Shown: positions 25,920 to 34,803, counted from the stretch's first letter. The stretch: 64,000 nucleotides of DNA from Chloroflexales bacterium ZM16-3 (GCA_004138175.2 RYFE02000004.1:62001-126000); one strand, 5' to 3'. Notes: generated from the sequence alone by a model not told the origin. Made by a program: numbers and translations.

Positions 25920-28228
25920 TGATACGCAACGCCCGAATGCATCCTCAAATCTACGTTGCACTGACAAATCTGGTGCGCAGCGGCCTTCTGTGGCCAGCAC
26001 TCCTCGCGATTGTCATGCTCTCGGCATATGCGATGCAGGCTCCACGCACGATCACGTTTCGTATCGATGACCCAGGTTTCTACTGGGACTTCAATGATAT
26101 TGAGCATGACTCTGCTGGCCAGATGTTTCGCTGGATGGGGCAGACTGGGCACCTAAATGTGCCGCGCATCACCACGGCCCCCCAGATCGTTACGGTTGTC
26201 CTAGAGAATGTCCGCCCTGACCATGCGCCGGTGGCACTACAGATCAGCCAGGATATCAGCACCACACTGACGATCCCCCCCGGAAGACGAGTCTATACGC
26301 TCCTCCAGCCCGCATCGCCTGCCCCGACCTCAGATGGGCTCACCCTCACCGCCTCAACCTTTCACCCTTCTGGTGATAGACGCGAGCTAAGCCTGGTCAT
26401 CCGCTCTGCCATGCTGAATCCGCTTGGCGATGCACTGCCCTGGTGGTCGATCACGGCGGTCGGACTGCTAACCCAGGTTCTGCTGCTGGCTCTAATATTC
26501 CGCATGTATCGTGCGCCGACGCCACTTCTTGTTTTGGCCGTCATAGCGATCCCGCTCCAAGTTGGACTGCACCTCAACGCTGGCTATGATGGGGGCACAG
26601 CTCGCTTCGTCTGGATCTGGGTTGCCCTGATCTTTACTGGGTATATCATCCAGGCTCTTGGGTTCCGTGAACCTCGACTCGTGATCACGCTGCGCCGCTG
26701 GCAGCGTTCCGATTATATGTTGGCAGCCGGGCTCGCGCTAAGCGGCGCAGTCCTGCGTATAGCCCTAATACCATACCAGATCCCGCTGCTGAATGGCGAC
26801 GACTACCTCACTGCCAGCTATGCGGTTGGCATCCTTAAGGGGCAGCAGTCGCTCTACTACGGCCATCATACTGGCACGATAGCCTCCTATCTCCTCGCAC
26901 CGATCTTCGCGGTGGGTGGCATCTCGACGGTCACCATGCTGCTGCTACCGATCCTGCTCACCGCAATGCTTACGGTTGCCCTCTACGGGATCGGCTGTGA
27001 TTTTGCGGGGAGGTGGGGCGGCGTGGCGTCCGCACTATGGATCGCTCTGCCCCCGGCAACACCCCTTTGGTGGACGATGAAGCCGCAGCCGGGCTACCTT
27101 GAGGCGATCACCTTTGCCGCTCTAGCGCTGTGGCTAACCCTGCGTCTCTTCTATGGCAGCTACAGCCCGCGCCATATGCTCTGGCTTATGGTGGCAAGCG
27201 TGCTATGCGCCGTGCTGGCGCTTTGGGCTGGTATCGTGACGATCTCGGCGCTGCTCGTCTGCGGCATGATCGCGCTGATCCGCTGGCGTCGACTCGTACA
27301 ACTCCCCGCTATCGGCTATGCGTTGTCTCTAATGATCGGGCTGCTCCTGGCGATCCCCACGGGAATCTATATTGTCACGCGCCCAGGCGATAATCCCCTC
27401 TGGTGGACATTCGGTAGGCATATCCGTGGCTTGCCCCCTACCGAGGGATTTGTGGGCCTGATCACGCAGTTGCTTCCGCTCGTTCTCGGTGTGCGGCCCC
27501 CGTCAATGCTTGTGCATGGGAGCAGCGCCATAGGCTATGCACTCTGGTGGGTTGCGGGAGTGACCTTCTTCTACGTGCTCGTGCGCGCCATCTGGATCTC
27601 GATGCCTGCGCTGATATCCCTCGTCTTCGTCCTGAACATCACGGCTATGTTTTGCTTCAGCTCGTTCAACACACTCCTCTATGACGCTCGCTATGTCTTG
27701 CCCCTCTATGTTGCCTACCCACTGCTGATCGCACTGTTCGTCGGCGCTATCTCACGTATGCACGCCATATGGGCCACGCTATTTCTCACGCTCCTCACAA
27801 TGGTCAATATCTTGGGCGGGGTCGCTGTGTTCTACAATAGCATCAACCCATCCCTCCAGCGTGAGGAGACGCTTGTTTCGCGCGCTCTGCTCGACAATGG
27901 CATAACGTATGTCTACACATCCTACTGGATCGGCCAGCCGCTGATGATCGAGAGCGGCGGATTGGTCACGGCTTCAGCCATGATCGGCCCCACACGAACA
28001 TTCTACGACGAGCGTGTCGAGCATGCGGTGCTTGCCGCAGACCAGTCGCAGGTCGCCTTTGTGATTCGCCGCAATAGTGTAATCGACGTGCCCTTTTCCC
28101 GCTACCTCGTTGAACATGGCACTACATGCCAACGCGATCAGGTTGGCAGTATGCTGATCTACTCGCGGTGCTTGCCCTTCCCGAACCTCAATGATATGCA
28201 GCAGTCGTTGCCCGATGGCTCCGGCTAA
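25919..28228 (+). CDS. Multispanning membrane protein, GT-C glycosyltransferase-like
   Basis: 769 residues. One membrane helix near 20-40 is followed by an extracytoplasmic beta-rich stretch (about 45-165) and then some 11-12 membrane helices. The first loop of the main membrane part has LLNGDDYLTASYAVG, resembling the acidic motif of GT-C (ArnT/PMT-like) enzymes that use lipid-linked sugars. The C-terminal 90 residues are soluble. Codon use is visibly more mixed (more A/T third positions) than in the upstream glycosyltransferases, a hint of separate origin, though its start overlaps the previous stop. Sugar transfer on the outer face is inferred. Confidence 0.72.
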   Translation: MIRNARMHPQIYVALTNLVRSGLLWPALLAIVMLSAYAMQAPRTITFRIDDPGFYWDFNDIEHDSAGQMFRWMGQTGHLNVPRITTAPQIVTVVLENVRPDHAPVALQISQDISTTLTIPPGRRVYTLLQPASPAPTSDGLTLTASTFHPSGDRRELSLVIRSAMLNPLGDALPWWSITAVGLLTQVLLLALIFRMYRAPTPLLVLAVIAIPLQVGLHLNAGYDGGTARFVWIWVALIFTGYIIQALGFREPRLVITLRRWQRSDYMLAAGLALSGAVLRIALIPYQIPLLNGDDYLTASYAVGILKGQQSLYYGHHTGTIASYLLAPIFAVGGISTVTMLLLPILLTAMLTVALYGIGCDFAGRWGGVASALWIALPPATPLWWTMKPQPGYLEAITFAALALWLTLRLFYGSYSPRHMLWLMVASVLCAVLALWAGIVTISALLVCGMIALIRWRRLVQLPAIGYALSLMIGLLLAIPTGIYIVTRPGDNPLWWTFGRHIRGLPPTEGFVGLITQLLPLVLGVRPPSMLVHGSSAIGYALWWVAGVTFFYVLVRAIWISMPALISLVFVLNITAMFCFSSFNTLLYDARYVLPLYVAYPLLIALFVGAISRMHAIWATLFLTLLTMVNILGGVAVFYNSINPSLQREETLVSRALLDNGITYVYTSYWIGQPLMIESGGLVTASAMIGPTRTFYDERVEHAVLAADQSQVAFVIRRNSVIDVPFSRYLVEHGTTCQRDQVGSMLIYSRCLPFPNLNDMQQSLPDGSG

Positions 28229-28543
28229 ACATGTCCTGCCACTCCCGCGTGAGGGTTTAGGGGCGAGCTCGCGAGCCGCCTCAGCGCGCCCAGGCATTTG
28301 CCCCCGCACCGAGAAACCTCGTTCGCTACGTTCATCATTGCGCTGTTTTGGCAGTGCCCCTTTATGACCGACATGGTAATCTCCCCGTAACGAGAGAGGC
28401 ATATTCTCATTACAGTTAGGCTTCTTTGCCCTCACCGAGACGCCCAAAACTGCCTGAACTGTATAGCAGAGGTATCCGCAGACGTAGCGCCGCTCTAAGA
28501 GCGTCACTACCTTATGATGATGTCCGCATCACCACACCCTCCT
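28229..28543. other. Gene-free spacer, nothing recognised
   Basis: About 315 bp between the GT-C-like gene and the secreted FG-GAP protein. I find no convincing open frame, no tandem repeat and no strong hairpin. Composition is mixed. Any promoter for the downstream gene should lie here, but I cannot place one. Confidence 0.5.
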
Positions 28544-30535
28544 ATGATGTATGCTTACCGACGCAGCACCACGGCCCTGATCGCCCTCGCCATCATCGCT
28601 ACAACCCTGGCGTTTATCACACCCACGCATGCCGGCGCTCGCGATCAGCCTGACCCATTGCCGGGCTGGACTCACTCGCCTAGATACCCCGACGACACCT
28701 CGGATCGCCATGGCCTCGTGCTCTCGGGCGGTCGCATTGAGGCGGGCTCGCCGGTGATCGCCGAGGTAGATGGCAACACCGCCAATGGTCAAGAGGTGGT
28801 GATCGGTGGTAGCGATGGTCGGCTCTACGCCTACCACGCTAACGGCACACTGCTCTGGCAGAAGGATGTGCCCAATGTCGGCTGTGCGTCCGGGGTTTCG
28901 CTGATCAACAGCAAGCCATCGGTTGGCGCGATCTTTGGCGGATCTACACCCTATGTCCTGATAGGCTACGGCGCTATGGTGGGTACCAACCGCGCATGCG
29001 ATGGTGGTGTGGTGGCATACAGAGGTACCGACGGCCAGATGGCCTGGAACTTCAGCCAGCGCACCTACGACGACACCGTTACCCCCGAGGGACCTGAGGC
29101 ACTTTACGGTGTGATCACCACGCCGGCCCTTGGCGACGCCGACGGCGACGGCACCCTAGAGGTGGCCTTCGGCGGCCTCGACCGAAACCTCTACATGCTC
29201 AACAGCGACGGCTCGGTGCGCTGGTACTACCACGCCGCAGACACGATCTGGGCGACGCCGCTGTTTATGAACATCGACAGCGATGCTGCACTTGAGCTGA
29301 TTGCCCCCACCGATATCTCGGCCAACCCAAATATCATCCCGCCTACCTCAGACGGTGGATTCATCCACGCCTTCAACACACAGCAGCGCTCGCCAGCCCG
29401 CATTCCCTTTCAGACAGGCTACATCTGGCGCACCGTATTCGACCAGGTAATCTTCTCATCGCCTCTGGCCGCTGACGTGCTCTCCAGCAACCCTGGCGAG
29501 GAGATCGCCGTTGGCTCCGGCTGCTACTTCCCGACCTCTAGCACCGACAAGCGCGGCAAGTGGATCAAGATCCTGCGCCCCTCTGACGGAACTGTGCTCC
29601 AGACCCTCAATGCCCCGACCTGCGTCCAGTCTTCGCCGGCAGTGGGCGATATCGACGACGATGGCGAGTTGGAGATTGTGGCTACTGTTAGTGGCGATGC
29701 CTCGATTGGCGGCGACGGGAAGAGTGACATTGTTGCCTGGGACCCGACCAACCCTACCCCGAAGTGGTCGACCTCGACCGGCGACCCGAACTCGGGATCG
29801 AACGACACGTTCGGCGGCGACCGCCAGTCGGCGGTGATCGCTGACCTGGACGGTAACGGATCGCTTGAGGTGATCGCGGCAAACTTCTGGTCGGTCCACG
29901 TGCTGCGCGGCAAAGACGGTGTGCCGCTGACCTGCCAGAGCCCGAGCTGTGGCGACCAGATCTCGCTCTTCGCCTGGGGGACGCTGAAGTCGACCCCGGC
30001 GGTGGGCGACATCAATGGCGACGGCAAGCTCGACCTGGTGATCGGTGGTATGAATATCTCGAACTCGTCCCATGGGCACCTCTACGCCTGGACTGACTTC
30101 GCCGGTGTTCTGGGCAGCTCGGCAGGCAAGCAGCCGGCCTATAGCGCGCCCTGGCCACAGCTCCGCCGCGATGCAAAGGCCACAGGCACCTTCAGCGAGC
30201 CGGGGATCTCTGTCTCCACCAAGAGCCTGGGTACGTTGATCGAAACGAACGACACCCGCGCCATCTCCCTCCCCATTAACTCGGCGGACGGCACCCAGAT
30301 TAGCTGGACGGCCTCCGTCTCCAGCGATGCCAATGGTATTGTCACGCTTACCAAGGCCAGCGGATCGTCTGGCGATGCTGTACAGTTCACGCTTGACAGC
30401 AGCAACCTGGCGAATGGCACCTATACCGCTAGCCTGACGGTTGCATCACCTCAGCTATCTAGCATAGATATTAGTTTGAGTCTGATCGTCGTCGACACCG
30501 TGTACTATGTGTACACGCCGCTCATCGTTCGCTAG
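28544..30535 (+). CDS. Secreted FG-GAP/VCBS beta-propeller protein
   Basis: About 663 residues. Signal peptide (RRSTTALIALAIIATTLAF, cleavage probably near THAGA). The body (about 50-540) has repeated DxDxDG-type calcium loops within beta-propeller blades: DADGDGTLEVAFGG, DIDDDGELEIV, DLDGNGSLEVIAANF, DINGDGKLDLVIGG. The last 110 residues form an Ig/BACON-like beta domain, ending in YYVYTPLIVR. No SD is visible at any of the clustered ATGs, so the start is chosen for the signal peptide. Probably a surface-bound adhesion or glycan-interacting protein. Confidence 0.82.
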   Translation: MMYAYRRSTTALIALAIIATTLAFITPTHAGARDQPDPLPGWTHSPRYPDDTSDRHGLVLSGGRIEAGSPVIAEVDGNTANGQEVVIGGSDGRLYAYHANGTLLWQKDVPNVGCASGVSLINSKPSVGAIFGGSTPYVLIGYGAMVGTNRACDGGVVAYRGTDGQMAWNFSQRTYDDTVTPEGPEALYGVITTPALGDADGDGTLEVAFGGLDRNLYMLNSDGSVRWYYHAADTIWATPLFMNIDSDAALELIAPTDISANPNIIPPTSDGGFIHAFNTQQRSPARIPFQTGYIWRTVFDQVIFSSPLAADVLSSNPGEEIAVGSGCYFPTSSTDKRGKWIKILRPSDGTVLQTLNAPTCVQSSPAVGDIDDDGELEIVATVSGDASIGGDGKSDIVAWDPTNPTPKWSTSTGDPNSGSNDTFGGDRQSAVIADLDGNGSLEVIAANFWSVHVLRGKDGVPLTCQSPSCGDQISLFAWGTLKSTPAVGDINGDGKLDLVIGGMNISNSSHGHLYAWTDFAGVLGSSAGKQPAYSAPWPQLRRDAKATGTFSEPGISVSTKSLGTLIETNDTRAISLPINSADGTQISWTASVSSDANGIVTLTKASGSSGDAVQFTLDSSNLANGTYTASLTVASPQLSSIDISLSLIVVDTVYYVYTPLIVR

Positions 30536-30564
30536 GGCGCGCAGCGCCTTCTGGCAGGTAGTAC

Positions 30565-30611
30565 AGCAGAAAAGCCTCGTCGGCCACAGTGGTCGGCGAG
30601 GCTTTTCTGCT
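30565..30611 (+). terminator. Intrinsic terminator-like hairpin
   Basis: Arms AGCAGAAAAGCCTCG (30565-30579) and CGAGGCTTTTCTGCT (30597-30611) with inner CGGCC/GGTCGG pairs. It follows the secreted-protein gene. The A-run in the left arm and T-run in the right arm fit a bidirectional terminator. Confidence 0.75.
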
Positions 30612-30616
30612 ATAAT
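30608..30616 (+). promoter_or_regulatory. Extended -10 promoter for the epimerase gene
   Basis: TGCTATAAT, a perfect extended -10 (TGn then TATAAT), overlaps the end of the terminator hairpin. No good -35 is visible, as expected for extended -10 promoters. Transcription would start near 30623, about 30 nt before the ATG at 30653. Confidence 0.6.
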
Positions 30617-30652
30617 GCCGCCCGATGCCATTGCCCCATAGGAAACCTGAGC

Positions 30653-31675
30653 ATGAATCATCTCATCACCGGCGGTGCCGGTTTTATTGGCTGTAACCTC
30701 GCGGACGCCCTGCTCTCACGCGGCGAGCAGGTGACGATCTTCGATAACCTGAGCCGCCCACGCACCGACCTCAACCTGAAGTGGCTCCAACAGCGCCATA
30801 GCGCACGCCTGCGTTTTATACAGGCCGATATCCGCGATGCCGAGGCGGTCGCCGCCGCTGTCCCTGGCCACGAGACGATCTTTCACCTGGCCAGCCAGGT
30901 CGCCGTCACCACCTCGGTGAAGAACCCGCGCACGGACTTTGAGATCAATGCCCTCGGAAGCCTGAACGTCCTTGAGGCCGCTCGCTTGGCCGCCCGCCCG
31001 CCGGCTGTCTTCTACGCATCGACCAACAAGGTCTATGGCGGCATGGAGGACGTGACGGTGGTGGAGCAGGCCACCCGCTACGCCTACCGCGACATGCCCG
31101 AGGGCGTACATGAGAGTCACCTGCTCGACTTCCACTCGCCATACGGCTGTTCAAAGGGGTCTGCTGATCAATATGTGCGCGACTACGCCCGCATCTATGG
31201 CCTGCAGACGGTGGTGTTCCGCCAGGGGTGCATCTACGGCCCGCGCCAGATGGGCGTCGAGGACCAGGGCTGGGCCGCGCACTTTGTGATCGCCGCCGTG
31301 ATGGGCCGCCCGGTCACGATCTATGGCGACGGCAAGCAGGTGCGCGATATGCTCTTTATCGATGACCTTGTGGCGGCCTACCTGTCCGCCCTAGAGCGCA
31401 TCAACACGGTCTCTGGGCGGATCTACAACATCGGCGGAGGCCCGACCAACGCGCTCTCGATCTGGGCCGAGTTTGGCCCGCTGCTGGAGCGGCTCACCGG
31501 CAACCGGATCGATGTGCTCCGTGGCGACTGGCGCCCCGGCGACCAGTCGGTCTATATCAGTGCGATCACGAAGGCCGAGCGGGATCTGGGCTGGCGCCCT
31601 CAGGTGTCGGTTGAGGAGGGAATCGCCCGGCTGGTGGCCTGGGTTCAGCAGAACCGTGATCTGTTCGAGAAATAG
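30653..31675 (+). CDS. NAD-dependent epimerase, CDP-paratose 2-epimerase-like SDR
   Basis: 340 residues, usual length for the family. Rossmann motif TGGAGFIG at the N-terminus; NAD-binding HLASQVAV; active-site Y-x3-K in SPYGCSKGSADQYV with the upstream STNKVYG; CIYGPRQMGVEDQGW and NIGGGPTNALS near the C-terminus. This set is characteristic of CDP-tyvelose/CDP-paratose 2-epimerases, which make a 3,6-dideoxyhexose; related UDP-sugar 4-epimerases are the alternative. It probably supplies a nucleotide sugar for the glycosyltransferases nearby. It has its own promoter (30608) and is followed by a hairpin. Confidence 0.85.
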   Translation: MNHLITGGAGFIGCNLADALLSRGEQVTIFDNLSRPRTDLNLKWLQQRHSARLRFIQADIRDAEAVAAAVPGHETIFHLASQVAVTTSVKNPRTDFEINALGSLNVLEAARLAARPPAVFYASTNKVYGGMEDVTVVEQATRYAYRDMPEGVHESHLLDFHSPYGCSKGSADQYVRDYARIYGLQTVVFRQGCIYGPRQMGVEDQGWAAHFVIAAVMGRPVTIYGDGKQVRDMLFIDDLVAAYLSALERINTVSGRIYNIGGGPTNALSIWAEFGPLLERLTGNRIDVLRGDWRPGDQSVYISAITKAERDLGWRPQVSVEEGIARLVAWVQQNRDLFEK

Positions 31676-31696
31676 GGCTGCGGCCTAGACCTATGT

Positions 31697-31739
31697 ATTT
31701 GTCGGGTGGTGATGGCTTCGCCATCACCACCCGACAAAT
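31697..31739. repeat. Hairpin with 19-bp perfect stem
   Basis: Arms 31697-31715 and 31721-31739 (ATTTGTCGGGTGGTGATGG and complement) with loop CTTCG, 20 bp after the epimerase stop. A likely transcription barrier. It abuts the left end of the MITE-like element that follows. Confidence 0.75.
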
Positions 31740-31881
31740 TACCGCAGAAGGAACCCTGTGCGACGCCGCCCGCCGGGGGCTGAAGCCCCCGGCTCAGGCT
31801 ACGAAGGCCGCTGAAGCGGCCTGTCTGAGCCCGTTTACGGGCCGGGCGCTTAGGGTGACAGGGTTCCTTCTGCGCTACTGC
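31737..31881. mobile_element. MITE-like element, GCTGAAGCGGCC hairpin type (copy 3)
   Basis: About 145 bp. Left end ACCGCAGAAGGAACCCTGT, right end ACAGGGTTCCTTCTGCGC. The extreme left 5-6 bases differ from consensus, where the preceding hairpin adjoins, and no target duplication is visible. The interior carries GGGGGCTGAAGCCCCC, GAAGGCCGCTGAAGCGGCC and GCCCGTTTACGGGC palindromes. Confidence 0.7.
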
Positions 31882-31893
31882 AATTAAAGATAT

Positions 31894-31918
31894 GTGGGGA
31901 GAGCGCTGCTCTCCCCAC
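31894..31918. repeat. GTGGGGAGAGC hairpin
   Basis: Perfect 11-bp stem with 3-nt loop, just upstream of the small gene at 31931. It resembles the left half-element type of the terminator-like repeat family (CCCCACACCCCGCAC follows). Confidence 0.55.
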
Positions 31919-31930
31919 ACCCCGCACGCT

Positions 31931-32320
31931 ATGACAGGCAACAGCCCGATCTTCCTGGTGCCCGAGGCCGAGGGCGAGCCGCTGCTGGCCGCCGTCGAGC
32001 GCGGGCTGCGCGATGGTGGCGCCGACCTCTCTACGCTGCCCACGCTTGGTGGCTTGGCTCAGGACGACCCCTTTTTCGCCGAGCAGATGGCTGGCCTGCA
32101 CCAGGGCTGGGAGATCCGCCCGGGGCCGGCGCACGGCCCGCTGGCTCGCCTGCGCACGCGGCTGGCATGGTGGCTACTCGGCCCCGAGCTGGCCCAGGCC
32201 AGCGCCACCCACGCCGCCCTGGTGCGGGTGATCGACAGCCTCACCTCTCACCTCGACAGCGAGCGCGCCGCCCGCGCCCGCCTGGAGGCCCGCCTCGCCG
32301 CCCTGGAGCGCCCGCGATGA
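31931..32320 (+). CDS. Small protein with LR-x9-P tail and coiled coil
   Basis: About 129 residues, no known enzyme domain. Residues 1-65 are unrecognised. Residues about 69-129 begin LARLRTRLAWWLLGPELAQA and continue as coiled coil ending LEARLAALERPR. That start matches, without gaps, the tails of the glycosyltransferases at 20060 and 22836. It overlaps the next glycosyltransferase by 4 bp (ATGA), so it is translationally coupled. I infer an accessory or docking subunit of a glycosyltransferase complex. The frame is open from 31892, but ATG 31931 follows the hairpin and fits better. Confidence 0.65.
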   Translation: MTGNSPIFLVPEAEGEPLLAAVERGLRDGGADLSTLPTLGGLAQDDPFFAEQMAGLHQGWEIRPGPAHGPLARLRTRLAWWLLGPELAQASATHAALVRVIDSLTSHLDSERAARARLEARLAALERPR

Positions 32321-33396
32321 CCGACCTGGTCTGGCACTCGTCCTTCGCATCGCTCACGGGCTACAGCGGCTCCTCGCGCGCCCTGGTGCTGGCCCTAGAG
32401 GATCGCGGCCTGGCCGTGCGCCCGCTCTATCTCTTCGACTCGGATGACCGTGAGGCGGCCCTCTTCGGCCCCGTGCATCCGCGCATCGCCGCGCTTCAGC
32501 GCGAGCGGCCCCTGCGCCTAGATCTACCCCAGGTCGTCTATGGCCGGGGCGACCTGTTCGCCAAGAACAGCGGCGGCTACAAGGTTGGCTTCACCATGCT
32601 GGAGGTGGACCGGCTGCCCGCTGAGTGGGTGCGCCAGGCCAACCTGATGGACGAGGTCTGGGCACCGACGGCCTGGGGCGCGGCGATGTTCCGCGAGAGC
32701 GGGGTGACGCGGCCCGCCTACAGTGTGCCGCTCGGCGTGGATCTGGAGATCTTCCGGCCCGGCCCGCCGCGCGCTCAGCTGGCCGGGCGCACCGTCTTTC
32801 TCTCGGTCTTCGAGTGGGGCGTGCGCAAGGGCTGGGATCTGCTGCTGCGGGCCTACCGGGCGGCCTTCCGGCCGGGCGACGATGTGCTGCTGCTGCTGAA
32901 GGTGGACTGTCGCGAGCCGGCGGTGAACCCGCTGCGGGCGATGGCCGAGGCTCTGCCGAGCCCGGCGCCGCCGGTGGGGCTGATCTACAACCGGCCCCTA
33001 GCACCCGCGCAGCTGGCCGAGCTCTACCGGGGCGCCGACTGCTTCGTGCTGCCGAGCCGGGGCGAGGGCTGGTGTATGCCTGCCCTGGAGGCGATGGCCT
33101 GCGGCACGCCGGCCCTGGTGACGGATTGGAGCGGGCCGACGGAGTTTGTGCGCGAGACGAGCGGCTACCCCCTGGCCATTCGTGGCCTGGTACCTGCCCC
33201 CGCCGACCAGCCGCTCTACGCCGGGGCACGCTGGGCCGATCCCGATATGGAGCATCTGGTGGCGCTGCTGCGGCGCGTCCACGCTAACCGGGACGAGGCG
33301 AGGGCGAAGGGGACGCTGACCGCCGAGGATGCCCGCCGCTGGGGCTGGGATGCCGCCGCCGAGGTGATCGCCGAGCGGCTGGGCGCTGCGCGCTAG
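32317..33396 (+). CDS. GT4-type glycosyltransferase
   Basis: About 359 residues. GT-B fold: N-terminal LVWHSSFASLTGYSGSSRAL, a linker with LMDEVWAPTAWGAAMFRESG, and a C-terminal nucleotide-sugar half with FEWGVRKGWDLLLRAY and the E-x7-E site PSRGEGWCMPALEAMACGTP. The open frame runs far upstream (to 31894) but that extension is the shadow of the small gene; ATG 32317 overlaps its stop. Probably the last member of the surface-glycan region. Confidence 0.87.
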   Translation: MTDLVWHSSFASLTGYSGSSRALVLALEDRGLAVRPLYLFDSDDREAALFGPVHPRIAALQRERPLRLDLPQVVYGRGDLFAKNSGGYKVGFTMLEVDRLPAEWVRQANLMDEVWAPTAWGAAMFRESGVTRPAYSVPLGVDLEIFRPGPPRAQLAGRTVFLSVFEWGVRKGWDLLLRAYRAAFRPGDDVLLLLKVDCREPAVNPLRAMAEALPSPAPPVGLIYNRPLAPAQLAELYRGADCFVLPSRGEGWCMPALEAMACGTPALVTDWSGPTEFVRETSGYPLAIRGLVPAPADQPLYAGARWADPDMEHLVALLRRVHANRDEARAKGTLTAEDARRWGWDAAAEVIAERLGAAR

Positions 33397-33444
33397 GCCC
33401 ACCGCCAGTGAGGTGAGGAGAGGCTTCGCCGCTCCACATATTTT

Positions 33445-33570
33445 TATTCGCGCGAATAAGTCCTGGGTCAAGTTGCGTAGCGCTGGGAGCGCAAGCGGCC
33501 CGCCCGCCGGTATCTCAGCGGGCGGGCCGCCCGCGCTCCCAGGTTAACCCAGCGCTTATTCGTGCGAATA
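33445..33570. repeat. Nested palindrome, possible second MITE family
   Basis: Outer arms of 27 bp (33445-33471 and 33544-33570) start TATTCGCGCGAATAAG / TATTCGCACGAATAAG and match at 23 positions. They enclose an inner hairpin with CTGGGAGCG and CGGCCCGCCCG arms. AT-rich flanks on both sides (ATATTTT, TATTTTT) could be a target duplication but are low-complexity. Confidence 0.6.
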
Positions 33571-33580
33571 TATTTTTTTG

Positions 33581-33728
33581 GCAGTACCGCAAAAGTCACG
33601 CTGTGCGTCGACGCTCGCCGGGGGCTGAAGCCCCCGGCTGAGTCTACGAAGGCCGCTGAAGCGGCCTGTCCGAGGCCGCTTCAGCGGCCTTCGTAGACTC
33701 AGCCCGGCCGTAAACGGCCGGGTGATTC
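33581..33728. mobile_element. MITE-like element, right end lost (copy 4)
   Basis: Left end GCAGTACCGCAAAAGTCACG, interior nearly identical to the reverse complement of copy 34804-34982 (GGGGGCTGAAGCCCCC, GAAGGCCGCTGAAGCGGCC, CCGGCCGTAAACGGCCGG). It stops at GGGTGATTC without a normal right end. TTTTTTTG lies on both sides (33573-33580, 33729-33736), possibly a target duplication but low-complexity. Confidence 0.65.
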
Positions 33729-33734
33729 TTTTTT

Positions 33735-33775
33735 TGTATTGCTGGCGCGCGGCTCCGCCGCGCGCCAGCAATACA
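33735..33775. repeat. Hairpin with 19-bp stem, loop TCC
   Basis: Arms 33735-33753 (TGTATTGCTGGCGCGCGGC) and 33757-33775 are perfect complements. It lies just beyond the stop of the minus-strand hydrolase and may block transcription, although the adjacent T-run is on the wrong side for a classical terminator of that gene. Confidence 0.65.
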
Positions 33776-33781
33776 ATCTGA

Positions 33782-34615
33782 TCAGCCGAGGAACTCGGCG
33801 AGCAGGCGGTGGTAGAGATCTGGCCGCTCGATCATCGGCAGGTGGCCGCAGTGCTCGATCCAGGTCAGCCGGCTGCCCGCGATGAGATGGGCGACTGTGG
33901 GCGTGCCCGCAGGCGGCATGATGCTGTCCTGGCGCGCCCCGATGATCAGGGTTGGCGCGCGGATCTGGGCCATGGCCGGGTTGATCGCCGGGTCGGCCGA
34001 GCTGCCGGCGCTCTCCACAGCGGTGCGCTTATCCATCTTCAGAAAGTCCGCGAAGCTCTCGCGCAAGATGGCGTCGTCGCTGGGCGTGCGGTAGAAGAAG
34101 CGGCTCGATACGGTGCGGTAGAACAGGCGGCGCTCGGCCATCCAGGGCTTGCGCAGGGCCATCCACACGGACATCACGCGGTGAATCTGGTCGACCATGC
34201 GCCGCTCAAACTCGTTGCGGAAGGTGCTAAAGCTGGTGAGCACCAGACGCCGCACCCGCTTGGGGTAGCGCGCGGCTACGAAGGCCGCCACCCCGGCCGA
34301 GAAGGAGTGGCCGTTTAGGTCGAACTGCTCAAGGCCGAGCTGGTCGGCGAAGGCGATCACCAGCTCGGCTAGGCGCTGCCCGCTCATGTGCCCATCTATG
34401 GGCGGCGAGTCGCCGAATCCCGGCAGGTCGGGGGCGATCATGTCGTGGGCGTGGCCGAGGGCGGACAGGGTGCCGCGCCAGTAGCGCGATGAGCCGCCCC
34501 ACCCGTGGAGCAGCAGCAGCGGCGGCCCCTCGCCGTGTCGCCGGTAGTACAGCGTGCTCCCGGCGAGCGTCATCTGTTGGAGCGGCTCGTGCTCCAAGGG
34601 GGTGAGGGTGCTCAT
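33782..34615 (-). CDS. Alpha/beta hydrolase
   Basis: 277 residues. Fold and triad typical of the family: LLLHGWGGSSRYWRG (HG oxyanion region), nucleophile elbow NGHSFSAG, acid in GARQDSIMPP, and histidine in EHCGHLPMIERP. No signal peptide. Homologues include esterases, haloperoxidase-like and C-C hydrolases; the substrate cannot be deduced. It is not closely similar to the hydrolase at 3019. A monocistronic minus-strand gene flanked by repeats. Confidence 0.85.
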   Translation of the reverse strand: MSTLTPLEHEPLQQMTLAGSTLYYRRHGEGPPLLLLHGWGGSSRYWRGTLSALGHAHDMIAPDLPGFGDSPPIDGHMSGQRLAELVIAFADQLGLEQFDLNGHSFSAGVAAFVAARYPKRVRRLVLTSFSTFRNEFERRMVDQIHRVMSVWMALRKPWMAERRLFYRTVSSRFFYRTPSDDAILRESFADFLKMDKRTAVESAGSSADPAINPAMAQIRAPTLIIGARQDSIMPPAGTPTVAHLIAGSRLTWIEHCGHLPMIERPDLYHRLLAEFLG

Positions 34616-34803
34616 GGGTTCCTCCGCATCGGCGCTTCTTCATGCGTGCGCCGCCGGGCTCTATTGTAGCACCGAGGGATGGATGCCTCGCAGTGTAGCG
34701 CCGCCGGGTTAAAGACAAAGTCTCAGGCGGCAGGTGTCAGATGGTGTATAGTTAGCGGGCTGAGGCAAGGCTACCCCGCGCCAGATCGTGTCGATTGTAT
34801 GGA

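Noticed and set aside
28229-28543. Decayed transposase between the GT-C-like gene and the secreted protein
   Set aside because: No frame or inverted-repeat remnants supported it.
31737-31745. Target duplication for MITE copy 3
   Set aside because: Left flank ACAAATT and right flank AATTAAAG do not match; the left end adjoins another hairpin and appears altered.
31894-32316. N-terminal extension of the glycosyltransferase ending at 33396
   Set aside because: The extension is the out-of-frame shadow of the small gene 31931-32320; the family N-terminus starts at 32317.
33735-33775. Classical intrinsic terminator of the hydrolase gene
   Set aside because: The T-run is on the wrong side of the hairpin for transcription on the minus strand.
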